64,000 bases of DNA from Bordetella flabilis. GTDB taxonomy: Bacteria > Pseudomonadota > Gammaproteobacteria > Burkholderiales > Burkholderiaceae_B. Within the stretch, counting starts at the first letter, position 1. The number at the start of each line of letters is the position of its first letter. Both the position numbers and the translations under genes were made by a program. The notes under the pieces are model-generated. The model had not been told where the DNA came from and did not search any database. It saw only the letters and a list, made by a program, of their open reading frames with translations. Shown here in pieces: positions 8,877 through 18,325 of this stretch. The DNA lies in the NCBI RefSeq assembly GCF_001676725.1, contig NZ_CP016172.1, positions 1,550,001 through 1,614,000 on the forward strand. The letters run 5' to 3'.

Positions 8877-9569
8877 TCATCCGGCGAAGCGGTAGCCGAC
8901 GCCGATTTCGGTCAGAAGGAATACCGGTTGAGTGGGGTCGGCCTCCAGCTTCTGCCGCAAATGTCCCATGTAGATGCGCAGGTAGTGGCTGCTTTCGACA
9001 TGCGAAGGGCCCCATACTTCGCGCAACAGTTCGCGGTGCGTCATCACCTTGCCGCGTTGCGCGATCAGCGCCGCCAGCAGGCGGTACTCCATGCCGGTCA
9101 GGTGCACGTGCCGCCCGTCGCGCGTCACGACGCGGCGCGAGAAATCGACGTGGACATTGCCAAAGGCGACCTCGGCCTGGTTGCCCGCGCCGCCTTTCGC
9201 GTGCCTGCGCAGCAGGACGCGCAGCCGCGCCAGCAGTTCACCCACGCCAAAGGGCTTGGCAAGGTAATCGTCGGCGCCGGCATCCAGCGCGGCGATCTTG
9301 TCGGTTTCATTGGTGCGCGCCGACAGCACCAGGACGGGCACCTGGGTCCAGGTGCGCAGTTCCCGGATCAGCGTCATGCCGTCGGCATCGGGCAGTCCCA
9401 GGTCCAGCACGACGACGTCGGGCTGCCGCGTGCCAGCCTCGATCAGGCCGCGCTGCATGGTGTCGGCCTCGAACACCGCGCAGCCTTCGTCCTGCAGCGC
9501 GGTGCGGACGAAGCGGCGAATATGGGCGTCATCCTCGATGAGAAGTACGGTCGGGTGGAATTCGAACAT
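8877..9569 (-). CDS. kdpE: KdpE response regulator
   Basis: 230 residues: a receiver domain with phosphoacceptor Asp56 (DVVVLDLGLP) and acidic pair EDD at 12-14, conserved Lys in YLAKPFG, then an OmpR-type winged helix (YLRIYMGHLRQKLEADP). It is the last gene of the kdp locus, ten bases after kdpD. It receives phosphate from KdpD when potassium is low or turgor drops and activates the kdpFABC promoter. Two boxes resembling the E. coli KdpE site are present upstream of the operon. Confidence 0.95.
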   Translation of the reverse strand: MFEFHPTVLLIEDDAHIRRFVRTALQDEGCAVFEADTMQRGLIEAGTRQPDVVVLDLGLPDADGMTLIRELRTWTQVPVLVLSARTNETDKIAALDAGADDYLAKPFGVGELLARLRVLLRRHAKGGAGNQAEVAFGNVHVDFSRRVVTRDGRHVHLTGMEYRLLAALIAQRGKVMTHRELLREVWGPSHVESSHYLRIYMGHLRQKLEADPTQPVFLLTEIGVGYRFAG

Positions 9570-9578
9570 GCTTTCCCT

Positions 9579-12353
9579 TCACGCCTGCGATACGGTTTCC
9601 GGCGCGATGTCCGGCGCGCGCGCAAGCGGCAGCGATATGACGAAACGTGCGCCATCATACGGGGCGTCGCCACGCTCCACCCAGATCCGGCCCTGGTGGG
9701 CCTGCAGGATGGCCTGGCATACCGCCAGGCCCAGGCCCGCCCCCGGTGTGGCGGACTCCCGCTCGCCGCGCACGAATTTCTGGAAGATGGCGGTCTCCTG
9801 GCCAGCCGGCACGCCCGGACCGTCGTCGGCGACACGGATAAGGAATTCATCGCCGCGGGCCAGGGCATCGATGTAAATGCGGCTGTCTGCCCGCGTGTAC
9901 TTGCTTGCGTTCTCCAACAGGTTGCAGAGGACCCGTTGTATCAGTACGCCGTCGCATTCGACCAGCGGAAGGTCGGACAGCGGCGCCACCGACACATGGT
10001 GGCGGCGCAGCGGGTCGCGCGTCTCCGCAATGGCTGCGCCCACCAGTTCCTCCACGGACTGCCATTCCTTGCGCAGGACGACGTCGCGGTTCTGCAGGCG
10101 GGCCATGTCCAGCAGGTTGACCACCATGGCGTGCATGCGGCGCGATTGCTCGCGCATGGCCAGGGCGATGTCGCGCTGCGCCGGCGCCAGCGAACCGGCA
10201 TCGCGCAGCAGGGTGTCGCTCATGCCGATCAGGCTGGTCAGCGGCGTGCGCAGGTCGTGCGATATGGCCGACAACAGGGAACTGCGCAGTTGTTCCGACG
10301 CCATGTGCACCAATGCCTGCTGGGCCACGTCGACATAATGGACGCGTTCGAGCGCGATGGCGATCAGGGTGGCGTAGGCTTCCAGGTGGGGGCGGTCTTG
10401 CGATGCGGCGAAAGACGTGCCGCCAGGGGGCTCCAGCACCAGCACGCCGCGCGTGCGCATCGGCGCTTTCAAAGGCAGGTACAGCAGCGTGCTGCTGAAC
10501 AACGTCTGGGTGCCGCAACCGGCGGCCTGTCCATGATCGAAGACCCACTGGGCCAGCGCGGACTCCACCTGCAGCGACGTATCGCCCGCGCGGGACAGGC
10601 GCTCGTCCTGCTCCGGCAGCAACAGGGCGCAAGGCGTGCCGAAGGCCGCGTGGAGGTAGGCCGAAGCGGATGCCACGATCTGTTCGGACAGCAGCGAGGA
10701 AGACAAATCACGCGCGAATTCGTACAGGCCGCGGACCACGCTTTCGCGACGCACCGAGGTCTGGGCCTGCATGCGCAGGCCCGCGGTCAGCTGGCCGATC
10801 AGCAGCCCCACCGCGAGCAACACGAGGAAGGTCACCAGATACTGCACGTCCGATACGTCGAAGGAACGCAAGGGCTGCACGAAGAAGAAGTCGAAGGCCG
10901 CCACGCTGACCACCGACGCGAAGGCGGCGGGGCCGCGGCCGTGGCGCAGCGCCACGCCCATGACGGCCAGCAGGTAGAACATGGCGATGTTGGTCTGGTG
11001 CAGGGCAGGGTAGGCCGCCGCCGAAATCGCGGTGGCCACCGCGCAATACGCCAGGGCCCAGGCGTAGCCTGCCAGGCGCGGCGGCGCGGTTGTGGCCGCG
11101 CCGGGGGGTATACCCAGCCGCTTCGACGGTGTGCGGACCGCGGCGGGCTGTGATGGCGTGGACAGGCGAATGACGTCGACTTCGGGACAGCCCGCGGCCA
11201 GCAGGTCGGCAAAGCTGCGGCGGCGCCACAACGCCGCCGGGGTCAGCAGGGCGCCAAGCCAGCGCCCCGCGCGTCCGCGCAGGTCGTGGCCGCGCGCTGC
11301 GCGCGTGCGGCCGATAACGGCCTTGGTGACATTGTGCCGGCGCACATAGCCGACCAGCGCCTGCACCATGTCCGTCCCGCCCAGTGTCTCCACCCGGGCG
11401 TCCAGGTCGCGCGCCACGGCCAGCGCCGCCTGCAGTGCCAGCCGCTGTCCGGCCGACGGCGCCATGAGGCTCGGCGTCTCCACCGTCACGACATGCAGTT
11501 CGCCGTCCAATTGCTGGGCCAGTCGGTGCGCGGACCGCACCACGTATTCCGCTTCTTCGTCCGCGGCCAGGCAGGCGACCACGGCTTCGCGCGTGCGCCA
11601 GACGGCCTGCACGTCCCGGTCGCGCCGATAGGCCTGGACATCGTCGTCCACCCGGTCCGCCAGCCGCCGCAGCGCCAGCTCGCGCAGCGCGATCAGGTTG
11701 CCCTTGCGAAAGAAGTTGCGCGCCGCATGGCGCGCCTGTTCCGGCAGGTAGACCTTGCCGTCGCGCAGCCGCCGCAGCAGTTCGTCCGGCGGCAGGTCCA
11801 CCAGTACGACTTCGTCCGCCGCATCGAACAGGCGGTCCGGCACGGTTTCCCAGACCGGCACGCCCGTGATGGTGCCGACCGCCTGGTTCAGGCTTTCCAG
11901 GTGCTGTGCATTGAGCGTGCTCCAGACGTCCACCCCGGCGTTCAGGAGTTCTTCGACGTCCTGCCAGCGTTTGGCATGGCGCGCGCCCGGCGCGTTGCTG
12001 TGCGCGAGCTCGTCCACCAGCACCAGCGCGGGGCGGCGCGCCAGCACGCCATCCAGATCGAACTCCTGCAGGACATGGCCACGATACGCATGGTCCACGC
12101 GCGGCAGCACCGGGATTCCGTCGAGCAGGGCGGCGGTCTCGCGGCGGCCATGGGTCTCGACCACGCCGGCCAGCACGTCGACGCCGCCCTGGCGCTGCGC
12201 CGCCGCGGCGGCGAGCATGGCATAGGTTTTCCCGACGCCGGCCGATGCGCCGAAATACAGGCGCAACCGGCCCCGCGCGGCGCGTCGGGCCGCCCCGGCG
12301 ATGTCGCGCAGCAAGGTGTCGGGATCGGGGCGTTCCGGGGCGGTGGCGGGCAT
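9579..12353 (-). CDS. kdpD: KdpD sensor histidine kinase
   Basis: 924 residues from the ATG at 12353; in-frame ATGs at 12401 and 12458 are possible starts and no site has a good Shine-Dalgarno. Domains in order: KdpD N-terminal domain with Walker A (GASAGVGKTYAM, near residue 35) and DELAHSN; a universal-stress-like domain; a four-helix membrane domain (DUF4118; FYLLAVMGVAL, FLVLLAVGLLIGQL); a GAF-like region; HisKA with phospho-His in SAISHDLRTPLTSL; and an HATPase domain (ENASKYTR, DDGPGVP, GAGLGLAVCQAI). It senses potassium limitation or osmotic stress at the inner membrane and phosphorylates KdpE. A 144-bp gap separates it from kdpC. Confidence 0.95.
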   Translation of the reverse strand: MPATAPERPDPDTLLRDIAGAARRAARGRLRLYFGASAGVGKTYAMLAAAAAQRQGGVDVLAGVVETHGRRETAALLDGIPVLPRVDHAYRGHVLQEFDLDGVLARRPALVLVDELAHSNAPGARHAKRWQDVEELLNAGVDVWSTLNAQHLESLNQAVGTITGVPVWETVPDRLFDAADEVVLVDLPPDELLRRLRDGKVYLPEQARHAARNFFRKGNLIALRELALRRLADRVDDDVQAYRRDRDVQAVWRTREAVVACLAADEEAEYVVRSAHRLAQQLDGELHVVTVETPSLMAPSAGQRLALQAALAVARDLDARVETLGGTDMVQALVGYVRRHNVTKAVIGRTRAARGHDLRGRAGRWLGALLTPAALWRRRSFADLLAAGCPEVDVIRLSTPSQPAAVRTPSKRLGIPPGAATTAPPRLAGYAWALAYCAVATAISAAAYPALHQTNIAMFYLLAVMGVALRHGRGPAAFASVVSVAAFDFFFVQPLRSFDVSDVQYLVTFLVLLAVGLLIGQLTAGLRMQAQTSVRRESVVRGLYEFARDLSSSLLSEQIVASASAYLHAAFGTPCALLLPEQDERLSRAGDTSLQVESALAQWVFDHGQAAGCGTQTLFSSTLLYLPLKAPMRTRGVLVLEPPGGTSFAASQDRPHLEAYATLIAIALERVHYVDVAQQALVHMASEQLRSSLLSAISHDLRTPLTSLIGMSDTLLRDAGSLAPAQRDIALAMREQSRRMHAMVVNLLDMARLQNRDVVLRKEWQSVEELVGAAIAETRDPLRRHHVSVAPLSDLPLVECDGVLIQRVLCNLLENASKYTRADSRIYIDALARGDEFLIRVADDGPGVPAGQETAIFQKFVRGERESATPGAGLGLAVCQAILQAHQGRIWVERGDAPYDGARFVISLPLARAPDIAPETVSQA

Positions 12354-12497
12354 GGATGGAGGGTGGCGAGCAGTGCTCACTATACGCCGCGCAGCCGGCA
12401 TTTCGCCGGTCCGGTTGTGGCGGTTCGGGGCCGGCGCGGTATGTCGGCAGAGCCCCACGGCGGTTTCGTGGCCACCAGCCTGGCCCGCACGCAGCGG

Positions 12498-13106
12498 TCA
12501 ACGCGAGGCGCGCACGCCATCGAGGTCCAGGTTCAATGCCAGCACATTGACGACGGGTTCTCCCAACAAGCCCAGGAAGGGGCGCCGGGTATGGGCGTTC
12601 ACGCGCCGCGCGACCTCCAGTGCGCTCATGTTCCGCGCGCGCGCCACGCGATTGATCTGGTAATTCGCGGCCGCCACGCTGATGTCCGGATCCAGGCCGC
12701 TGCCCGAGGCGCTGACCAGGTCCACGGGGATGGGCGCGGTATTGCCGGGGTCGGCGCTCCGCAACGCCTCTATGCGCGCCTTGGCGGCGTCCGCCAGCGC
12801 GGGATTGCGCGGCCCCAGGTTGGAGCCCCCCGATGCGGACGCGTTGTAGGGCATGGGCGCGGTCGCGGACAGGCGGCCCCAGAAGTAGCGGGGCGAGCTG
12901 AAGGGCTGGCCGATCAGCGAAGAGCCGACGGCGTGGCCGTCCACCTCCATCATCGAACCGTTTGCTTCGTGCGGAAAAAGGACTTGCGAGACCCCCGTCG
13001 CGGCATACGGATAGACCAGCCCGGTAAGGATCGACAGGGCCAGGAAGACGACCAGGGCGGGACGCAGCAGGCTGCCTTGCGTGGGGGATGTTGCTTGCGA
13101 GTTCAT
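12498..13106 (-). CDS. kdpC: KdpC, potassium-transporting ATPase subunit C
   Basis: 202 residues with one N-terminal transmembrane helix ([22 protein letters not shown]) and a periplasmic domain. Family signatures are [33 protein letters not shown], and the C-terminal [20 protein letters not shown]. KdpC stabilises the KdpFAB complex and is thought to raise its affinity. It lies 32 bp after kdpB in the operon. Confidence 0.96.
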   Translation of the reverse strand: MNSQATSPTQGSLLRPALVVFLALSILTGLVYPYAATGVSQVLFPHEANGSMMEVDGHAVGSSLIGQPFSSPRYFWGRLSATAPMPYNASASGGSNLGPRNPALADAAKARIEALRSADPGNTAPIPVDLVSASGSGLDPDISVAAANYQINRVARARNMSALEVARRVNAHTRRPFLGLLGEPVVNVLALNLDLDGVRASR

Positions 13107-13138
13107 GATGAATTACCTCGAAGGGCGGGGATGCGGGT

Positions 13139-15307
13139 TCAGGCCCAGCCGAGCGCCGCCAGAATCATGTCGACGAGCTTGATGCCGGCGAACGGCACCA
13201 GCAGGCCACCCAGGCCGTAGATGATGAGATTGCGGCGCAACAGCACGGCGGCGCCCAACGGGCGGTAGCGCACGCCCTTGAGCGCCAGGGGGATCAGCAC
13301 GACGATGATCAGCGCGTTGAAGATGACCGCGGACAGGATGGCGGATGCCGGCGTGGTGAGTCCCATCACGTTGAGGACGCCCAACTGCGGATAGACGGTC
13401 GCGAAGGCCGCGGGAATGATGGCGAAGTATTTCGCCACGTCGTTGGCGACGCTGAAGGTCGTCAGGGAGCCGCGCGTCATCAGCATCTGTTTGCCGATCT
13501 CCACAATCTCGATCAGCTTGGTCGGGTTGGAGTCCAGGTCCACCATGTTGCCGGCTTCCTTGGCCGCCTGGGTGCCGGAGTTCATTGCCACGGCCACGTC
13601 CGCCTGGGCCAGGGCGGGGGCGTCGTTCGTGCCGTCTCCGGTCATCGCCACGAGGCGGCCTTCGGCCTGATACGTCCGTATCAGCTTGAGCTTGGCCTCG
13701 GGCGTGGCCTGCGCCAGGTAGTCGTCGACACCGGCTTCGGCCGCGATGGCCGCCGCCGTCAGCGTGTTGTCGCCGGTGATCATGACGGTCTTGATGCCCA
13801 TGCGGCGCAGTTCGGCGAAACGTTCCTTGATCGCGGGCTTGACGATGTCCTTCAGTTCGACCACGCCCATGACGCGCTTGCCGTCGGCCACCGCCAGCGG
13901 CGTGCTGCCACGCCGCGCCACATCGTCGGCCGCGCGGATGACCGCCTCGTCCATGGCGACGCCCTGGTCGGCCAGCCATTGCCGGATGGCGTCCACCGCG
14001 CCCTTGCGGACGCGCCGGTCGCCCTGGTCGACGCCGCTCATGCGCGTGTGAGCGCTGAAGGGGACGAACGCCATATCCGGCAGGGCGCGCGCCGGCGCCG
14101 GCAAGGCCTTGTCGGCCAGCAGCACGATGCTGCGCCCTTCCGGCGTTTCATCCGCCAGCGAGGCCAGGCGTGCGGCGTCGGCCAGCTCGCGCGGCGTCAC
14201 GCCCGGCGCCGGCAGCAGGGCGGCGGCCTGGCGATTGCCGAAGGTGATCGTTCCGGTCTTGTCCAGCAGCAGCACATCGACGTCGCCGGCAGCTTCCACC
14301 GCGCGCCCCGACATGGCCAGGACATTGGCCTGCATCATGCGGCTCATGCCGGCCACGCCGATGGCCGAGAGCAGGCCGCCGATGGTGGTCGGGATCAGGC
14401 AGACCAACAGTGCGACCAGTGCGGTAACCGTGACGGCCTGGCCGACCTTGGCGACCTCTACGGAGTACATCGAGAAGGGCAACAGCGTGACGGTGACCAG
14501 CAGGAACACGACCGTTAATCCGATCAGCAGTATGGTCAGGGCCAGCTCGTTGGGCGTCTTCTGCCGCCTGGCGCCTTCGACCATGGATATCATGCGGTCC
14601 AGGAAGCTCTCGCCCGGGTCGGCGGCGATGCGCACGAACAGCCAGTCCGACAGCAAGCGCGTGCCGCCCGTGACCGAGGAGTAGTCTCCGCCCGACTCGC
14701 GTATCACCGGCGCGGACTCGCCGGTGATCGCGCTTTCGTCCACCGAGGCGACGCCGGCGATGATCATGCCGTCGCCGGGAATGGTCTCGCCGGCCTCGAC
14801 CAGCACGACATCGCCCTTGCGCAGGTCACCGGAAGCGCGTGCGACGCCGCGCTGGCGATACGCGTCCGGGTGGGCGCCGGCGGCGTCGGCGTCGCGGAAA
14901 TCGCGCAGGACACGCGCCGTCACCGTCGTACGCAGTCCGCGCAGGGATGCCGCCTGCTGCTTGCCGCGCCCTTCCGCCAGCGCTTCGGCGAAGTTGGCGA
15001 ACAGCACGGTGAACCACAGCCACACCGCGACGCCGAAAATGAAGCCTGCCGGCGCTTCGGCCTGGCCGCGCAGGGCCATGACCCACAGGAAAGTGGTCAA
15101 TATGCTGCCCACGTACACCACGAACATGACGGGGTTTTTCAACTGCGTCGATGGCGCCAGCTTGCGCACGCTGTCGGCCAGCGCGGGCATGAGCAGGGAG
15201 CGGGAGAAAAAGCGGAAGGTACGCGGCGAAGGCAGGCCCGTCGCGTCATGCGGCAGGGCGGGAGCGGCAACGGCGGCCGCCGCGTCGCTGGTCGTATGCT
15301 TGGCCAT
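13139..15307 (-). CDS. kdpB: KdpB, catalytic P-type ATPase subunit
   Basis: 722 residues, about 30-40 longer at the N-terminus than the usual KdpB. It hydrolyses ATP to drive potassium uptake through KdpA. The key P-type motifs are present: TGES (ITGESAPV), phosphorylation site DKTGTIT near residue 348, and the hinge [15 protein letters not shown]. The Lys/Arg-rich [11 protein letters not shown] segment in the first cytoplasmic loop is typical of KdpB. The gene starts 18 bp after the kdpA stop. Confidence 0.97.
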   Translation of the reverse strand: MAKHTTSDAAAAVAAPALPHDATGLPSPRTFRFFSRSLLMPALADSVRKLAPSTQLKNPVMFVVYVGSILTTFLWVMALRGQAEAPAGFIFGVAVWLWFTVLFANFAEALAEGRGKQQAASLRGLRTTVTARVLRDFRDADAAGAHPDAYRQRGVARASGDLRKGDVVLVEAGETIPGDGMIIAGVASVDESAITGESAPVIRESGGDYSSVTGGTRLLSDWLFVRIAADPGESFLDRMISMVEGARRQKTPNELALTILLIGLTVVFLLVTVTLLPFSMYSVEVAKVGQAVTVTALVALLVCLIPTTIGGLLSAIGVAGMSRMMQANVLAMSGRAVEAAGDVDVLLLDKTGTITFGNRQAAALLPAPGVTPRELADAARLASLADETPEGRSIVLLADKALPAPARALPDMAFVPFSAHTRMSGVDQGDRRVRKGAVDAIRQWLADQGVAMDEAVIRAADDVARRGSTPLAVADGKRVMGVVELKDIVKPAIKERFAELRRMGIKTVMITGDNTLTAAAIAAEAGVDDYLAQATPEAKLKLIRTYQAEGRLVAMTGDGTNDAPALAQADVAVAMNSGTQAAKEAGNMVDLDSNPTKLIEIVEIGKQMLMTRGSLTTFSVANDVAKYFAIIPAAFATVYPQLGVLNVMGLTTPASAILSAVIFNALIIVVLIPLALKGVRYRPLGAAVLLRRNLIIYGLGGLLVPFAGIKLVDMILAALGWA

Positions 15308-15325
15308 GATGATTGTTCAGCCTGA

Positions 15326-17121
<1,796 letters not shown>

Positions 17122-17122
<1 letters not shown>

Positions 17123-17211
17123 CAGAATCTCTCCGGCTGGAACAGGGCGACGAGCAAATAGATAAACAGGCACAGCGCCAGGGCGCCGCTGATGAGGTAC
17201 AGCCAGTTCAC
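17122..17211 (-). CDS. kdpF: KdpF small membrane subunit
   Basis: 29 residues with a GTG start. It is a single hydrophobic helix, NWLYLISGALALCLFIYLL, followed by VALFQPERF; this short-helix-then-ALFxPExF layout is the KdpF pattern. KdpF is a lipid-like stabiliser of the KdpABC complex. GGGAG lies seven bases before the GTG. The start overlaps the stop of the upstream small ORF (GTGA), and its own stop overlaps the kdpA ATG. Confidence 0.9.
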
Positions 17212-17306
17212 GAGCGATCTCCCTTTTGCAGGGCATCGCAGAACTCGGCCAGGGCCATGCTCAGGCCGGCCATGGCGGCGAATGCGGCAAGGTAGAGGGT
17301 GTCCAT
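17208..17306 (-). CDS. 32-residue ORF leading the kdp operon
   Basis: MDTLYLAAFAAMAGLSMALAEFCDALQKGDRS: a short hydrophobic helix (about residues 4-23) and a polar tail. GGAG lies before the ATG (17306), and its stop overlaps the kdpF GTG start as GTGA. This makes a chain of three overlapping cistrons (small ORF, kdpF, kdpA). It may be a leader peptide that couples translation, or a tiny extra membrane subunit. I do not recognise a named family. Composition and coupling argue that it is translated. Confidence 0.6.
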   Translation of the reverse strand: MDTLYLAAFAAMAGLSMALAEFCDALQKGDRS

Positions 17307-17391
17307 GTTTTCTCCGGAAAGCGGGTGCCGGTGGCGGCAATGCCGGCATGCAGGCGCTCGCCGGCGGACACCCGCAGCTTAGGGAGATGGC

Positions 17392-17408
17392 CGTAAAAAC
17401 GGGATAAA
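17392..17408 (-). promoter_or_regulatory. KdpE-like box, proximal copy
   Basis: Read on the minus strand this is TTTATC-N5-TTTACG, one base off in each half from the TTTATA-N5-TTTACA layout I recall for the E. coli KdpE site. It lies about 85 bp before the first ATG of the kdp operon and exactly 32 bp (about three helical turns) from the better copy. Confidence 0.5.
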
Positions 17409-17423
17409 GCTTCGGCGGGGCGG

Positions 17424-17440
17424 TGTAAACGCCGTATAAA
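17424..17440 (-). promoter_or_regulatory. KdpE-like box, distal copy
   Basis: Read on the minus strand this is TTTATA-cggcg-TTTACA followed by CCGCCCCGCC. Half-sites, five-base spacing and even the following C-rich run match the E. coli kdpFABC KdpE site as I recall it. It lies 118 bp upstream of the first ATG of the operon, in the expected place for activation by phosphorylated KdpE. Confidence 0.65.
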
Positions 17441-17713
17441 TCGGCCGTATGGAAGGGGGTTATAAAAGCGCAGTGAACAGCGGCGATGGACCGTGGGATA
17501 CGCCCGGATAGAGGGCCAACATGCCACCCCGCGGTGCCGGGGCGGGCCGGCCTGCCGGAATTCGTGCGGGCCGCCGGCTTTGGGCGGTCGATGGCGGACG
17601 AGTCGACGCACGTTTACGGTCGACGCGAAAGTGGGGTTTCGGCGCGGTCATTCGACGACAAACGCGCCGCTGCACCATCCTGGTGCTTCGTAGAACTAGA
17701 TGAATGCCCCTTC

Positions 17714-17730
17714 CTAGGGCATACCCCTAG
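17714..17730. promoter_or_regulatory. inverted repeat CTAGGG-N5-CCCTAG
   Basis: Six-base perfect arms around CATAC, about 235 bp upstream of the likely symporter small-subunit start. It could be a binding site for the activator of the symporter operon. In gamma-proteobacteria related acetate-uptake genes are controlled by a LuxR-type response regulator, but I cannot confirm a motif match. Confidence 0.35.
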
Positions 17731-17851
17731 TGTTCCCCTCCCGGATATGGTGCAGAATCCCGTTCCATGCAGGTGAGGAGACAAATGCCCACAAAAGGGC
17801 AGAAACCGGGCGGCACCGGTACATAAAAGCTGTACCAAGAAAAGCAAACGC

Positions 17852-17885
17852 ACAACGGCTGGCACCAGGCAGTGCCAGCCGTTGT
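17852..17885. promoter_or_regulatory. perfect 13-bp hairpin in the symporter leader
   Basis: Arms of 13 bases (acaacggctggca and its complement) around an eight-base loop, 66 bp before the likely DUF4212 start. On the plus strand no T-run follows. On the minus strand it is followed by a T-rich stretch (TGCGTTTGCTTTTCTT), which could end minus-strand transcription. Alternatives are an mRNA leader structure or a protein-binding palindrome. Confidence 0.5.
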
Positions 17886-17950
17886 CGCATTCAGGGTCCG
17901 CATCGCCCGGGGCCGGGCCGATGCCCGCATCTGGGATGGCCTGTATGCCG

Positions 17951-18232
17951 ATGTCGCGCTTATCCGAAGCCGATCGCGAAGCTGATCGCGATTCCGGCCC
18001 TGTTCCCGACCGCCCCGGCTACTGGGGGCGCAATGCCCGCCTCATCGTATCCCTGCTGGTGCTGTGGGCGGTATTGACCTTCGTGCCTTCCTATTTCGCC
18101 GCCCGCCTGACCTTTTCCTTCCTGGGATGGCCGTTTTCCTATTGGATGGCCGCCTATGGCGCGCCCCTGGCGTATCTGCTGATCATCGTCGCCTATGCAC
18201 GCATCATGAATCGCGTCGATGCCCAGGACTGA
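17951..18232 (+). CDS. DUF4212 small subunit of a sodium/solute symporter
   Basis: About 93 residues from ATG 17951; in-frame starts at 17921, 17936 and a TTG at 17882 are also possible, and none has a clear ribosome site. After a polar N-terminus comes YWGRNARLIVSLLVLWAVLTFVPSY, then a second helix ending IVAYARIMNRVDAQD. This two-helix layout and the closing YAxxMNxxD are typical of DUF4212, the small protein always encoded just before VC_2705-type sodium:solute symporters. The large subunit follows 93 bp later. Confidence 0.85.
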   Translation: MSRLSEADREADRDSGPVPDRPGYWGRNARLIVSLLVLWAVLTFVPSYFAARLTFSFLGWPFSYWMAAYGAPLAYLLIIVAYARIMNRVDAQD

Positions 18233-18325
18233 TATTCTGCCGATCCGAAGTGACGTCCGCATGACCGCCCGCGGTCCAGGCCGGCGCCACGTTGCCGTTT
18301 TCTCCACCGGATTGCAGGACGGCTG

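Larger units (their letters stand above)
17307..17950. other. long intergenic region between kdp and the symporter genes
   Basis: 644 bp with no convincing gene. It holds the two KdpE-like boxes near the kdp side, a 17-bp inverted repeat (17714-17730) and a perfect 13-bp hairpin (17852-17885) on the symporter side. The two operons are divergent, so both promoters must lie here. Open frames in this stretch have no ribosome sites and poor composition. Confidence 0.6.

Noticed and set aside
8802..11153. 783-residue plus-strand open frame opposite kdpD/kdpE
   Set aside because: It is the antisense of clear KdpD and KdpE coding sequence; composition is His/Gln/Arg-rich as expected of an antisense frame in GC-rich DNA.
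12368..12378. GAGCAGTGCTC palindrome between kdpC and kdpD as an internal promoter or operator
   Set aside because: Short, and no convincing -35/-10 pair around it.
10708..12501. 597-residue minus-strand frame inside kdpD
   Set aside because: Alternate frame of kdpD with Arg/Gly/Pro-rich nonsense composition.
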